DNA of 64,000 nucleotides, from assembly GCF_900105115.1 (NCBI RefSeq), contig NZ_FNRV01000001.1, positions 3,395,501-3,459,500 of the forward strand, read 5' to 3'. The DNA comes from Pseudomonas mohnii. GTDB taxonomy: Bacteria > Pseudomonadota > Gammaproteobacteria > Pseudomonadales > Pseudomonadaceae. Shown one piece after another: positions 42,752-50,781 of the stretch (its first letter is position 1; each line of letters opens with the position of its first letter). Made by a program: the position numbers and the translations under genes. The notes beneath the pieces are model-generated. The model had not been told where the DNA came from. It ran no database searches and worked only from the letters and a program-made list of their open reading frames with translations.

Positions 42752-44176
42752 TCAGGCCTTAAGCGGAACCAGACGCGGAGCAATCATGTTTTCCGGGCGC
42801 AGGATGTCGGCGAGCATGGCGTCGTCGAGCAAGCCTTCTTCGCGCACCAGTTCCAGCACGCCGCGGCCGCTTTCAAGTGCGATACGGGCGATGCGGGTGG
42901 CGTTTTCATAGCCGATGTACGGGTTCAGTGCGGTGACCAGGCCGATCGAGTGTTCGACCAGTTCACGGCAGCGCTCTTCGTTGGCGGTGATGCCGACGAT
43001 GCAGTGCTCGCGCAGCATGTCCATGGCGCGTTGCAGCAGGCGGATCGAGTCGAAGATCTTGAACGCGATCAGCGGCTCCATCACGTTCAGTTGCAGCTGG
43101 CCGCCTTCGGCCGCGATGGTCAGCGCCAAGTCGTTACCGATGATCTGGAACGCGACCTGGTTAACGGCTTCCGGGATAACCGGGTTGACCTTGCCTGGCA
43201 TGATCGAGCTGCCCGGCTGACGCGCTGGCAGGTTGATTTCGTTGATGCCGGTGCGTGGACCGCTGGACAGCAGGCGCAAGTCGTTGCAGATCTTCGACAG
43301 CTTCACCGCGGTACGCTTGAGCATGCCGGAGAACAGCACGAACGCGCCCATGTCGGAAGTGGCTTCGATCAGGTCGGCTGCCGGTACCAGCGGATGACCG
43401 CTGATGGTTGCCAGGCGCTGAACGGCCAGGTGCTGGTAGCGCGGGTCGGCGTTGATGCCGGTGCCGATCGCGGTGCCGCCCAGGTTCACTTCGGTCAGCA
43501 GTTCAGGTGCCAGCGTTTTCAGGCGTGCCAGGTCTTCGCCCAGGGTCGTGGCGAAAGCACGGAATTCCTGGCCGAGGGTCATCGGCACGGCGTCTTGCAG
43601 CTGGGTACGGCCCATCTTCAGGACGTGGTTGAATTCTGCACCTTTGGCGGCAAACGACTGAATCAGGCTGTCGAGGCTGGCCAGCAGCGCATCGTGACCC
43701 AACAGCAGACCCAGGCGGATAGCCGTCGGGTAAGCGTCGTTGGTCGACTGCGCCATGTTCACGTCGTTGTTCGGGTGCAGGTACTGATATTCGCCTTTCT
43801 GGTGACCCATGGCCTCCAGTGCGATGTTGGCGATCACTTCGTTGGCGTTCATGTTGGTCGAAGTGCCAGCGCCGCCTTGAATCATGTCCACCACGAACTC
43901 TTCGTGGAAATCGCCGCGGATCAATCGTGCACAGGCTTCGCTGATGGCCGCGTGCTTGGCTTCACTGAGGTGACCCAATTCACGGTTGGCGTCAGCGGCG
44001 GCTTGTTTGACCATGGCCAGGCCGACAACCAGCTTCGGGTAGTGCGAAATCGGAACGCCGGAGAGACGGAAGTTGTTCACCGCTCGCAGGGTCTGGATGC
44101 CGTAATACGCTTGAGCCGGTACTTCGAGTACGCCAAGCAGGTCTTTTTCTGTGCGGAAAGATGCAGCGGAGGACAT
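42752..44176 (-). CDS. aspA: Aspartate ammonia-lyase
   Basis: 474-residue fumarase/aspartase-superfamily enzyme that converts aspartate to fumarate and ammonia. Signatures: MIQGGAGTSTNMNANEVIAN, HPNNDVNMAQSTNDAYPTAI, GRTQLQDAVPMTLGQEF, and the flexible active-site loop GSSIMPGKVNPVIPEAVNQV. Length equals known aspartases. I chose the ATG giving MSSAASFRTEKDLLG; an ATG four codons upstream is possible. It is divergent from a LysR regulator across 180 bases and heads the asparagine/aspartate gene row. Fumarase C is an alternative, but the N-terminal RTEKDLLGVLEVPAQAYYG is aspartase-like. Confidence 0.94.
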   Translation of the reverse strand: MSSAASFRTEKDLLGVLEVPAQAYYGIQTLRAVNNFRLSGVPISHYPKLVVGLAMVKQAAADANRELGHLSEAKHAAISEACARLIRGDFHEEFVVDMIQGGAGTSTNMNANEVIANIALEAMGHQKGEYQYLHPNNDVNMAQSTNDAYPTAIRLGLLLGHDALLASLDSLIQSFAAKGAEFNHVLKMGRTQLQDAVPMTLGQEFRAFATTLGEDLARLKTLAPELLTEVNLGGTAIGTGINADPRYQHLAVQRLATISGHPLVPAADLIEATSDMGAFVLFSGMLKRTAVKLSKICNDLRLLSSGPRTGINEINLPARQPGSSIMPGKVNPVIPEAVNQVAFQIIGNDLALTIAAEGGQLQLNVMEPLIAFKIFDSIRLLQRAMDMLREHCIVGITANEERCRELVEHSIGLVTALNPYIGYENATRIARIALESGRGVLELVREEGLLDDAMLADILRPENMIAPRLVPLKA

Positions 44177-44356
44177 GATAGAAATCATCTCGATATGGAC
44201 CCGGTCTGTGCCGGAACACTGCAAATGCTAGGCTTGTGGAGAAATTTGGGCCAATGCTGTTAAACACTGGCCTATGCACATTCGGCATAATGCCTGTGTG
44301 ACGCCGTGTGTGCGGCGAGCGTGTGACCTAAATTGGTGCGTGTCCGGGAGGACGTG

Positions 44357-45268
44357 ATGAATCTGGAAAGCAAATGGCTGGAGGACTTCAGTGCTCTGGC
44401 TGCCACCCGCAGCTTCTCCCAGGCGGCGGAACGGCGTTTCGTGACCCAGCCGGCGTTCAGTCGGCGGATCCGCAGCCTGGAGGCCGCGCTGGGCCTGACG
44501 CTGGTCAACCGCTCGCGCACGCCGGTGGAGCTGACGGCGGCGGGGCAGTTGTTCCTCGTCACCGCACGGACCGTGGTCGAGCAACTCGGTGAGGTGTTGC
44601 GTCATTTGCATCATCTGGAAGGCGGGCAGGGTGAAGTGATGCAGGTCGCTGCCGCTCACTCGCTGGCGCTGGGGTTCTTTCCACGCTGGATCGCCCAACT
44701 GCGCAACGAAGGCCTGAACATCGCCACGCGATTGGTGGCAACCAACGTTGGCGATGCGGTGCATGCCTTGCGGGAAGGCGGCTGCGACTTGATGCTGGCG
44801 TTCTACGACCCGGATGCGGCCATGCAGATGGACCCGGAAATCTTCCCTTCGCTGCACCTGGGCCATACCGAGATGCTCCCGGTTTGCGCGGCGGATGCAG
44901 AGGGCAAGCCGCTGTTCGATCTGGAAGGTGAGGGCAGTGTGCCTTTGCTGGCCTACAGCGCGGGCGCGTTTCTCGGTCGCTCGGTGAACATGCTGTTACG
45001 TCAGCGAGCGTTGCGCTTCACTACCATCTACGAAACCGCCATGGCCGACAGCCTCAAAAGCATGGCGCTGGAGGGACTGGGCATCGCCTGGGTGCCGCAA
45101 CTGAGTGTGCGCGCCGAACTGGCGCGCGGTGAACTGGTGGTCTGCGGCGGTCCGCAATGGCATGTGCCCCTGGAAATTCGCCTGTATCGCTGCGCCCTGG
45201 TGCGCAAGGCCAATGTGCGGTTGTTGTGGCGCAAGCTGGAGGGCGGAGCGGCGGGCTCGACCATCTGA
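44357..45268 (+). CDS. LysR-family regulator divergent from aspA
   Basis: 303-residue LysR-type regulator. The helix-turn-helix is at residues 5-62 (WLEDFSALAATRSFSQAAER, FVTQPAFSRRIRSLEAALGL), with an effector domain from about 90 to 295. GGGAGG lies six bases before the ATG, fixing the start. It is divergent from aspA, so aspartate or asparagine catabolism is its likely target. The gene ends at a clear terminator. Effector unknown. Confidence 0.88.
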   Translation: MNLESKWLEDFSALAATRSFSQAAERRFVTQPAFSRRIRSLEAALGLTLVNRSRTPVELTAAGQLFLVTARTVVEQLGEVLRHLHHLEGGQGEVMQVAAAHSLALGFFPRWIAQLRNEGLNIATRLVATNVGDAVHALREGGCDLMLAFYDPDAAMQMDPEIFPSLHLGHTEMLPVCAADAEGKPLFDLEGEGSVPLLAYSAGAFLGRSVNMLLRQRALRFTTIYETAMADSLKSMALEGLGIAWVPQLSVRAELARGELVVCGGPQWHVPLEIRLYRCALVRKANVRLLWRKLEGGAAGSTI

Positions 45269-45276
45269 CAGAAAAT

Positions 45277-45310
45277 AAAGAGTGAAAGCCGATGATGCGT
45301 TCACTCTTTT
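45277..45310. terminator. Bidirectional terminator
   Basis: Perfect 10-base arms AAAGAGTGAA / TTCACTCTTT with a 13-base loop and a T after the stem on the plus strand, just after the LysR stop. It may also serve the convergent metalloprotease gene. Confidence 0.8.
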
Positions 45311-45413
45311 ACAGTGGCGGGGTTAATCGGGTTTTTATTGTATCTCTTCGAGATATTTGAACGGATTGAATCGACCTGTCATGAAACTTTCCTGATGAAT
45401 AATCCAGTCGTTA

Positions 45414-46010
45414 TCAGTCTATGCTCGCCAAATAATTCTTTATGTTCTGTCGGTTGGCAGGGCTGAAGAGATAACAGTTGGATGTAATGCCTCCAGGTTT
45501 TGGTGTCATGTAAGTTTCACACCACCAGCCGTTGTATTGGATTTCCGAATCTTCATGCCTGGCCCCTAGTAAATGGCCAATTTCATGGGCGGCATAGTTG
45601 TAGCCGGTCAGCGATGCGATTGCGCTTATTCCGGTAAATAACGGTGGGTGGACACGAGCTATACCTGCGATCCTGTTGTTCATGTCTTCGTTGGTGACCA
45701 GGAGCACTTTGGTCGGTCGGTCAATTATGAAACCTTCTGCGAGTCTTTTCTCCAAATAGCTGACGCACATGTTTTCCCAGCGCGATGAGGTGATTTGTTC
45801 GTTTTCGTTTTTATAATCAAAGTTGCTGTAGGGCGCGAGGCGGCCAAAGATCACGTAGACTTTACGCTCGGTGAAACTTTCCAGCTCGGATATGAGCGGC
45901 TGGAAGTAGTCGGCATGAAGGTTTTTTCTTGTTGATTCCGGTACGTCATCGTGAATGACCACGAAAATAGTAATTGGTTTCTTCTTGGTGGAGTCGGCAG
46001 TTGGGCTCAT
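45414..46010 (-). CDS. Metzincin-type zinc metalloprotease, AT-rich
   Basis: 198-residue protein with a full metzincin zinc site HEIGHLLGARH (His142, Glu143, His146, Gly149, His152) and a downstream methionine (Met168, in ETYMTP) fit for the Met-turn. Two cysteines (Cys164 and Cys179) flank the Met-turn and could form a disulfide. No signal peptide is visible, so the protein is either cytoplasmic or exported by a non-Sec route. Base composition and codon use are clearly more AT-rich than the neighbours, suggesting horizontal transfer. AAAGGA precedes the ATG. It stands alone between the LysR gene and purE. Substrate and subfamily are unknown. Confidence 0.82.
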   Translation of the reverse strand: MSPTADSTKKKPITIFVVIHDDVPESTRKNLHADYFQPLISELESFTERKVYVIFGRLAPYSNFDYKNENEQITSSRWENMCVSYLEKRLAEGFIIDRPTKVLLVTNEDMNNRIAGIARVHPPLFTGISAIASLTGYNYAAHEIGHLLGARHEDSEIQYNGWWCETYMTPKPGGITSNCYLFSPANRQNIKNYLASID

Positions 46011-46296
46011 CCTTGAATCCTTTAGTTGTCTTGTGAATGTTGCAAGCTGTGTTTGCTTTTAAAGTCCAGCGGATTAAATCTAATGATGATGTATTGTTTT
46101 TGCGAGTTGACGTCTGTTGCTTTGTATTGCGTTGAATTAATAGTGCCAACTTTTGGCGGTTAGAAGTTTGGGTTCTCGAGAGTAATTAAGTTGTCATCTG
46201 AAACAGCTGTCCCAGCTGACTTTGGAGTCAGTTTAAATTCCGGCAAGGCGAATGACAGATGGTCGCAAGAGGGGCTGTTTATCTGGCGTATTGCGG

Positions 46297-46302
46297 TATA
46301 CT
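46297..46302 (+). promoter_or_regulatory. Candidate -10 of the purE promoter
   Basis: TATACT preceded by GCGG, in front of a GC-rich discriminator. No good -35 is seen at 16-18 bases upstream, so activation or weak basal expression is likely. By-eye call. Confidence 0.45.
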
Positions 46303-46344
46303 GCGCGGCCTTCGGCCGGTTCGCCCGGCCATAATTCGTACAAT

Positions 46345-46378
46345 CAAGCCACGCATTTTGCGTGGCTTGTTGTTTTTT
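46345..46378 (+). terminator. Intrinsic terminator in the purE leader
   Basis: Perfect 10-base arms CAAGCCACGC / GCGTGGCTTG with loop ATTTT, then TTG and six T residues, in the purE direction between the candidate promoter and the purE start. It would cut most transcripts to about 70 bases unless read through. It has the shape of an attenuator or of an independent small-RNA terminator. Confidence 0.75.
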
Positions 46379-46416
46379 GATGCGCCTGCGGGCGCCCAGA
46401 GAGAAGAGGCACGACG

Positions 46417-46908
46417 ATGAGTGCATTGGTTGGCGTGATCATGGGCTCCAAGTCCGATTGGTCCACCCTTAGCCACACCGCCGATATGCTGGAAAAGCTC
46501 GGCATCCCCTACGAGGTGAAAGTGGTCTCTGCCCACCGCACCCCGGACCTGCTGTTCCAGTACGCTGAAGAAGCCGAGGCGCGTGGCATCGAGGTGATCA
46601 TCGCCGGTGCCGGTGGCGCGGCCCACTTGCCTGGCATGTGTGCGGCCAAGACCCACCTGCCGGTGCTGGGCGTGCCGGTGCAGTCGTCGATGCTCTCGGG
46701 TGTCGATTCGCTGCTCTCTATTGTGCAGATGCCTGCGGGCATTCCGGTCGCCACCCTGGCCATCGGCAAGGCTGGCGCGATCAACGCCGCGCTGCTGTCG
46801 GCGAGTATCCTGGGCGCCAAGCACCCGCAGTTCCACGCGGTGTTGAAAACCTTCCGTGCTGAGCAGACAGACAGCGTCCTGGAAAATCCAGACCCACGCA
46901 TCGCCTGA
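46417..46908 (+). CDS. purE: N5-carboxyaminoimidazole ribonucleotide mutase PurE
   Basis: 163-residue cytoplasmic enzyme of purine biosynthesis, converting N5-CAIR to CAIR. Visible: [20 protein letters not shown] (substrate phosphate loop), [11 protein letters not shown] with the catalytic histidine region, and [12 protein letters not shown]. Length fits class I PurE. It stops 11 bases before purK, its usual partner, so they form an operon. A ribosome site (AGAAGAGG) precedes the ATG. The upstream leader holds an intrinsic terminator, suggesting regulated read-through. Confidence 0.96.
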   Translation: MSALVGVIMGSKSDWSTLSHTADMLEKLGIPYEVKVVSAHRTPDLLFQYAEEAEARGIEVIIAGAGGAAHLPGMCAAKTHLPVLGVPVQSSMLSGVDSLLSIVQMPAGIPVATLAIGKAGAINAALLSASILGAKHPQFHAVLKTFRAEQTDSVLENPDPRIA

Positions 46909-46919
46909 GGTTGTTGACG

Positions 46920-48002
46920 ATGAAGATCGGTGTAATCGGTGGCGGCCAGTTGGGCCGCATGTTGGCGCTGGCGGGCACTCCGCTGGGCATGAACTTCGCT
47001 TTTCTGGACCCGGCGCCGGACGCCTGCGCTGCGGCATTGGGTGAACACCTGCGCGCCGACTACGGTGACCAGGATCACCTGCGTCAGTTGGCCGATGAAG
47101 TCGATCTGGTGACCTTTGAATTCGAGAGCGTCCCGGCCGAAACCGTGGCGTTCCTGTCGCAATTCGTTCCGGTTTATCCGAGTGCCGAAGCCTTGCGCAT
47201 TGCCCGCGATCGCTGGTTCGAGAAGAGCATGTTCAAGGACCTGGGGATTCCAACCCCGGCGTTTGCCGACATTCAGTCGCAAGCCGATCTCGACGCCGCT
47301 GTGGCCTCCATCGGTCTGCCGGCCGTGCTCAAGACCCGCACCCTGGGTTACGACGGCAAGGGCCAGAAAGTGCTGCGCACCCCTGAAGATGTGGTCGGCA
47401 CGTTTGCCGAGCTGGGCAACGTCGCCTGCCTGCTGGAAGGCTTCGTGCCGTTCACCGGTGAAGTCTCGTTGATCGCCGTGCGTGCCCGAGACGGTGAGAC
47501 CCGCTTCTACCCGCTGGTGCACAACACCCACGACAGCGGCATCCTCAAGCTGTCCGTGGCCAGCACCGATCATCCGCTGCAAGCCCTGGCCGAAGACTAT
47601 TCCAGCCGCGTGCTCAAGCAACTGGATTACGTGGGGGTGATGGCGTTCGAGTTCTTTGAAGTCGACGGTGGCCTCAAGGCCAACGAAATCGCCCCGCGCG
47701 TACACAACTCCGGGCACTGGACCACCGAAGGCGCCGAATGCAGCCAGTTCGAAAACCACCTGCGCGCCGTGGCCGGCTTGCCGTTGGGTTCGACGGCCAA
47801 GGTCGGCGAAAGCGCCATGCTCAACTTTATCGGCAAAGTGCCGGAGACCGAGAAAGTCCTGGCCATCGCCGATTGCCACCTGCACCACTATGGCAAGGCA
47901 TTCAAGGTCGGGCGCAAGGTCGGTCACGCCAACCTGCGTTGTGCAGACCGCGAGACGCTGGCCGCGCAGATCCTCAAGGTCGAAGCGCTCATCGCCGAAT
48001 AG
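46920..48002 (+). CDS. purK: N5-carboxyaminoimidazole ribonucleotide synthase PurK
   Basis: 360-residue ATP-grasp enzyme that forms N5-CAIR from AIR, ATP and bicarbonate, feeding PurE. Seen: IGVIGGGQLGRMLALAG at the N-terminus, VTFEFESVPAETV, the ATP-grasp loop KTRTLGYDGKGQKVL, and VDGGLKANEIAPRVHNSGHW at the metal site. Length is standard. I chose the ATG at 46920 behind TGAGG; two TTG codons just upstream in frame are less likely starts. It is co-transcribed with purE. Confidence 0.96.
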   Translation: MKIGVIGGGQLGRMLALAGTPLGMNFAFLDPAPDACAAALGEHLRADYGDQDHLRQLADEVDLVTFEFESVPAETVAFLSQFVPVYPSAEALRIARDRWFEKSMFKDLGIPTPAFADIQSQADLDAAVASIGLPAVLKTRTLGYDGKGQKVLRTPEDVVGTFAELGNVACLLEGFVPFTGEVSLIAVRARDGETRFYPLVHNTHDSGILKLSVASTDHPLQALAEDYSSRVLKQLDYVGVMAFEFFEVDGGLKANEIAPRVHNSGHWTTEGAECSQFENHLRAVAGLPLGSTAKVGESAMLNFIGKVPETEKVLAIADCHLHHYGKAFKVGRKVGHANLRCADRETLAAQILKVEALIAE

Positions 48003-48107
48003 TTTCATGTGGCAGCGGCGGAACCATTCAGGGGCGCCGTTCTCTCATGGCAGGATGCGAAAGTCTGGCTAGGCTTTCGCATGACTATCCATTCAGAGGG
48101 AAATGCC

Positions 48108-48353
48108 ATGGGAATTATCGGAACCATCTTTATCGGCCTGATCGTCGGCCTGCTGGCGCGGTTCCTGAAACCGGGCGATGACAGCATGGGCTGGATCATG
48201 ACCATCCTGCTCGGTATTGGCGGTTCGCTGGCGGCTACTTATGGCGGCCAGGCATTGGGCTTTTATCAGGCCGGCCAAGGTGCGGGTTTCATTGGCGCAC
48301 TGGTGGGCGCCGTCGTGTTGCTGGTGATCTACGGCCTGATCAAAAAGAACTGA
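48108..48353 (+). CDS. GlsB/YeaQ/YmgE-family stress membrane protein
   Basis: 81-residue inner-membrane protein with three hydrophobic helices and glycine-rich turns (GIIGTIFIGLIVGLLARFL, GWIMTILLGIGGSLAATYGG, GFIGALVGAVVLLVIYGLI). This pattern defines the transglycosylase-associated GlsB/YeaQ/YmgE family, often induced by general stress but of unknown molecular function. AGAGGGAA precedes the ATG; the longer frame from 48009 is not family-like. A strong hairpin follows its stop. Confidence 0.88.
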   Translation: MGIIGTIFIGLIVGLLARFLKPGDDSMGWIMTILLGIGGSLAATYGGQALGFYQAGQGAGFIGALVGAVVLLVIYGLIKKN

Positions 48354-48365
48354 TTTAAGCGACAA

Positions 48366-48396
48366 AGCCCTCTCGGCCGCGTACGCCGAGAGGGCT
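48366..48396. terminator. Strong hairpin after the GlsB-like gene
   Basis: Perfect 12-base arms AGCCCTCTCGGC / GCCGAGAGGGCT with a seven-base loop, 12 bases after the stop. The T tail is weak. Confidence 0.75.
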
Positions 48397-48440
48397 AGAA
48401 TGCTCGGCGTCTCACCGTCCTCCCTTTACCGAGCACTTTC

Positions 48441-48977
48441 ATGCGCCGTCTTCTTTTGACTCTTCTTTTCCTGGGCACGGGCCTGGCTCATGCCGCCGAA
48501 CTGCCGGAAACCGACTGGCTCGAACTGATGCCCAAGTCGGACCAGAAAGCCCTCGAGGCCATGCCCGAAATCGACCACAACTCCCCCGAGGCCAATGGCA
48601 CCTTTACCGAAAAGGGTGGCATGAAGCAGAGCAAAGGCCTGCCGGCGGTGATGTATTCAACCAAAACCGTAGCGTCGATGAACGACAAGAACATTCGTAT
48701 CGGTGGTTATCCGGTGCCGTTGGAGACCGACGCGAAAGGACGCAGCACGCTGTTTTTCCTGGTGCCGTACCCGGGTGCCTGCATCCACGTGCCGCCACCG
48801 CCACCGAATCAACTGGTGCTGGTGCGTTATCCGCAAGGTTTGAAACTCAACGACATCTACACACCGCTGTGGGTGACCGGCACGCTGAAGATCGAGAAGG
48901 TCAGCAATGACCTGGCCGATGCGGCGTATGCACTGGATGCGGCGAAGGTGCGTGTGGTGAAAGAGTCGGATCTGTAG
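48441..48977 (+). CDS. DUF3299 periplasmic protein
   Basis: 178-residue exported protein. A signal peptide (about 1-18, MRRLLLTLLFLGTGLAHA) precedes a mature domain with the DUF3299 pattern: IRIGGYPVPLETDAKGRSTL, the FFLVPYPGACIHVPPPPPNQ block with its single conserved cysteine, and LWVTGTLKIEKVSNDLAD. The family is widespread in proteobacteria and often linked to lipoprotein or metal-export loci, but no role is established. It stands alone, flanked by hairpins on both sides. Confidence 0.86.
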   Translation: MRRLLLTLLFLGTGLAHAAELPETDWLELMPKSDQKALEAMPEIDHNSPEANGTFTEKGGMKQSKGLPAVMYSTKTVASMNDKNIRIGGYPVPLETDAKGRSTLFFLVPYPGACIHVPPPPPNQLVLVRYPQGLKLNDIYTPLWVTGTLKIEKVSNDLADAAYALDAAKVRVVKESDL

Positions 48978-48987
48978 CGGCAACACT

Positions 48988-49028
48988 AAAACACTGTGGG
49001 AGCGAGCTTGTTCGCTCCCACAGTGTTT
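48988..49028. repeat. REP hairpin acting as bidirectional terminator
   Basis: Arms AACACTGTGGGAGCGA and TCGCTCCCACAGTGTT around GCTTGT, with T runs on both strands, between the convergent DUF3299 and mutarotase genes. Confidence 0.85.
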
Positions 49029-49040
49029 TTGTAGTGCGGC

Positions 49041-49940
49041 TTAGAGCGGCTTGCTGGCGATGCTGACGCCCAGGGTATGGCTTGCACCCGGCGCCAGCGA
49101 AACCACATCACCCATCACATTCGCCGTCTCGATGCACAGCATGCGCTGCCAGCCATCGTTGGCCATGTCGCTGAACGCGGCGGCGCGCTCGATCCATGGG
49201 TTCCAGATCACTGCGGAGCGTGAACCACTGCTGGTCAGCGCGATGCGGCGCTCCCAGGCTGGATCGACGATGCTCAGCGTCGCCGGGGTATTCAGGTAGA
49301 TGCGATCGGTCTCGCCGGTAAAGCGCAAGTCGCCGGACTGAGTGACGGTTTTCCAGTCGTCCAGCGTCTCGATGTAATCCAGGCCATCCAGCCCTTCGAC
49401 ATGCACGTTGCGCACATCGCTGACGGCGAAATAGCTGTGTAGCGCCTGGCTGATGGTGACGTTTTCAGCGCCCTGGTTGTGGCTGGTCAGGTGGATATGC
49501 AACTGTTCATCCAGACGAATGCTCAGCTTCAAGTCCACCTGATGCGGCCAGCCCGGCAGACCGCCTTCGGGGTAGGGCAGGAGGAATTCGATCTTGAGGC
49601 TATCGCCCTCTGCTTCTATGCCGCCCAGTTCCCAGTCCATCGCTCGCACCAGACCGTGAGCTGCGGCCGGTTCGTGGCTGACGCGCATCGACTGAACGCT
49701 CTGTGGGTTGCGCGCCAGGTTGCCGAACCACGGCCAGCAAACCGGTACGCCGGCACGAATGCTCTTGCCCGTCTTGAACACCGCCTCGTCGTTGAGCCAG
49801 ATCAACGGTGGCCGGCCGGCCAGTTGATAACTGAGGATCTGCGCACCTTGCTGGGCGACCAGCAATTCGGCCTGGCCGTGGCGGATGCGCCAGCAGTTCA
49901 GTTCATCCAGTTTCACGGCTTCAACGTTGGGCGTGTTCAT
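49041..49940 (-). CDS. D-hexose-6-phosphate mutarotase (YeaD-like)
   Basis: 299-residue galactose-mutarotase-like enzyme, expected to interconvert the alpha and beta anomers of glucose 6-phosphate. Seen: LLVAQQGAQILSYQLAGRPP, IRAGVPVCWPWFGN, EPAAAHGLVRAMDWEL (histidine region), ITISQALHSYFAVSDV-type strand (VTISQALHSYFAV), and WNPWIERAAAFSDMANDGWQ near the end. Length fits YeaD. I chose the ATG giving MNTPNVEAVKLDEL, behind GAGAG. Single gene, convergent with DUF3299. Confidence 0.88.
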   Translation of the reverse strand: MNTPNVEAVKLDELNCWRIRHGQAELLVAQQGAQILSYQLAGRPPLIWLNDEAVFKTGKSIRAGVPVCWPWFGNLARNPQSVQSMRVSHEPAAAHGLVRAMDWELGGIEAEGDSLKIEFLLPYPEGGLPGWPHQVDLKLSIRLDEQLHIHLTSHNQGAENVTISQALHSYFAVSDVRNVHVEGLDGLDYIETLDDWKTVTQSGDLRFTGETDRIYLNTPATLSIVDPAWERRIALTSSGSRSAVIWNPWIERAAAFSDMANDGWQRMLCIETANVMGDVVSLAPGASHTLGVSIASKPL

Positions 49941-50013
49941 GGGGCAGCTCTCGATCGGGAACAATGACGACTACAGACTGCAAAAAGATCGCCGGGTTTA
50001 ACGAAGCGTTTTA

Positions 50014-50418
50014 TCAACGAGCTCTGGGCGGAACCGAACGGGTGCGGCCGCTGCCATCGATGGCGACGAACACGAACACCGCTTCAGTGACTTTACGCCA
50101 TTCGCTGGACAGCGGATCGTCGCTCCAGACCTCGACCATCATCTTGATCGAGCTACGGCCGATTTCCAGTGCCTGCGTATAGAAGGAGAGCTGAGCACCC
50201 ACCGCCACCGGTACCAGGAACGCCATACGGTCGATCGCCACCGTGGCCACGCGCCCACCGGCAACCTTGCTGGCCATAGCGGTGCCAGCCAAGTCCATTT
50301 GCGAAACCAGCCAGCCGCCGAAAATATCGCCAAAGCCGTTGGTTTCGCGAGGAAGGGCGGTGATTTGCAGGGCCAGGTCGCCTTGCGGAATCGGATCTTC
50401 TTGTTCGAGCTCTATCAT
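50014..50418 (-). CDS. YciA-type acyl-CoA thioesterase
   Basis: 134-residue hotdog-fold thioesterase with the YciA pattern: TNGFGDIFGGWLVSQMDLAG (catalytic aspartate region), GGRVATVAIDRMAFLVPVAV, and WRKVTEAVFVFVAIDGSGR. It is expected to hydrolyse a range of acyl-CoA molecules in the cytoplasm. I chose the ATG giving MIELEQEDP, behind AGAGG. It is separated from the mutarotase gene by 73 bases on the same strand and has its own promoter region. Confidence 0.88.
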   Translation of the reverse strand: MIELEQEDPIPQGDLALQITALPRETNGFGDIFGGWLVSQMDLAGTAMASKVAGGRVATVAIDRMAFLVPVAVGAQLSFYTQALEIGRSSIKMMVEVWSDDPLSSEWRKVTEAVFVFVAIDGSGRTRSVPPRAR

Positions 50419-50781
50419 GCCGGGGGGCCTCTGACCCGTGACTCTTCGTTGGTATTGCTGGTGGTAGCCGTCTTCGCGAAAAACGATCCAAGCACCGAAC
50501 ATACTACGTTCGTCACGTTTTTCTTAAGGCGCCTAAAGGGAAACTCTGCGAAATCGCCTATGAACCTGACAGGCGTTTTCGCACAGCAACCCTTTCGAAC
50601 TGCAGCGAGATTGCGAGTATATCGGTCGGTAGACTCCGAGACGACCGTCCGGTTCTCATTTTGACTGTCAAAAACGCGCCTCTATGTGCTTTTTCGAACA
50701 ATTTGTTATGGTGCCGGTCCTGCCCGAGCCCTTGCCAGCGTTGTTGGGGCGGCAGATTTGACTATAAGAGAAGCCCTTGCC
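50419..50781. other. 363-base intergenic region with candidate MFS promoter
   Basis: Divergent spacer between the thioesterase and the MFS transporter. A candidate promoter for the transporter has -35 TTGACT (50661-50666), a 16-base spacer and -10 TATGTG (50683-50688). The -35 lies inside the dyad TTTTGACTGTCAAAA (50659-50673), which could be a repressor site. No gene is seen here. Confidence 0.5.

Larger units (their letters stand above)
46011..46416. other. 406-base intergenic region upstream of purE
   Basis: The left 240 bases are AT-rich and hold the metalloprotease promoter region; I see no gene there. The right part holds a candidate promoter (-10 at 46297-46302), small GC hairpins (46306-46330), and an intrinsic terminator (46345-46378) ahead of purE. 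Confidence 0.65.

Noticed and set aside
46261..46416. A ZTP (pfl) riboswitch before purE
   Set aside because: The conserved core of that motif is not visible; only simple hairpins and a terminator are present.
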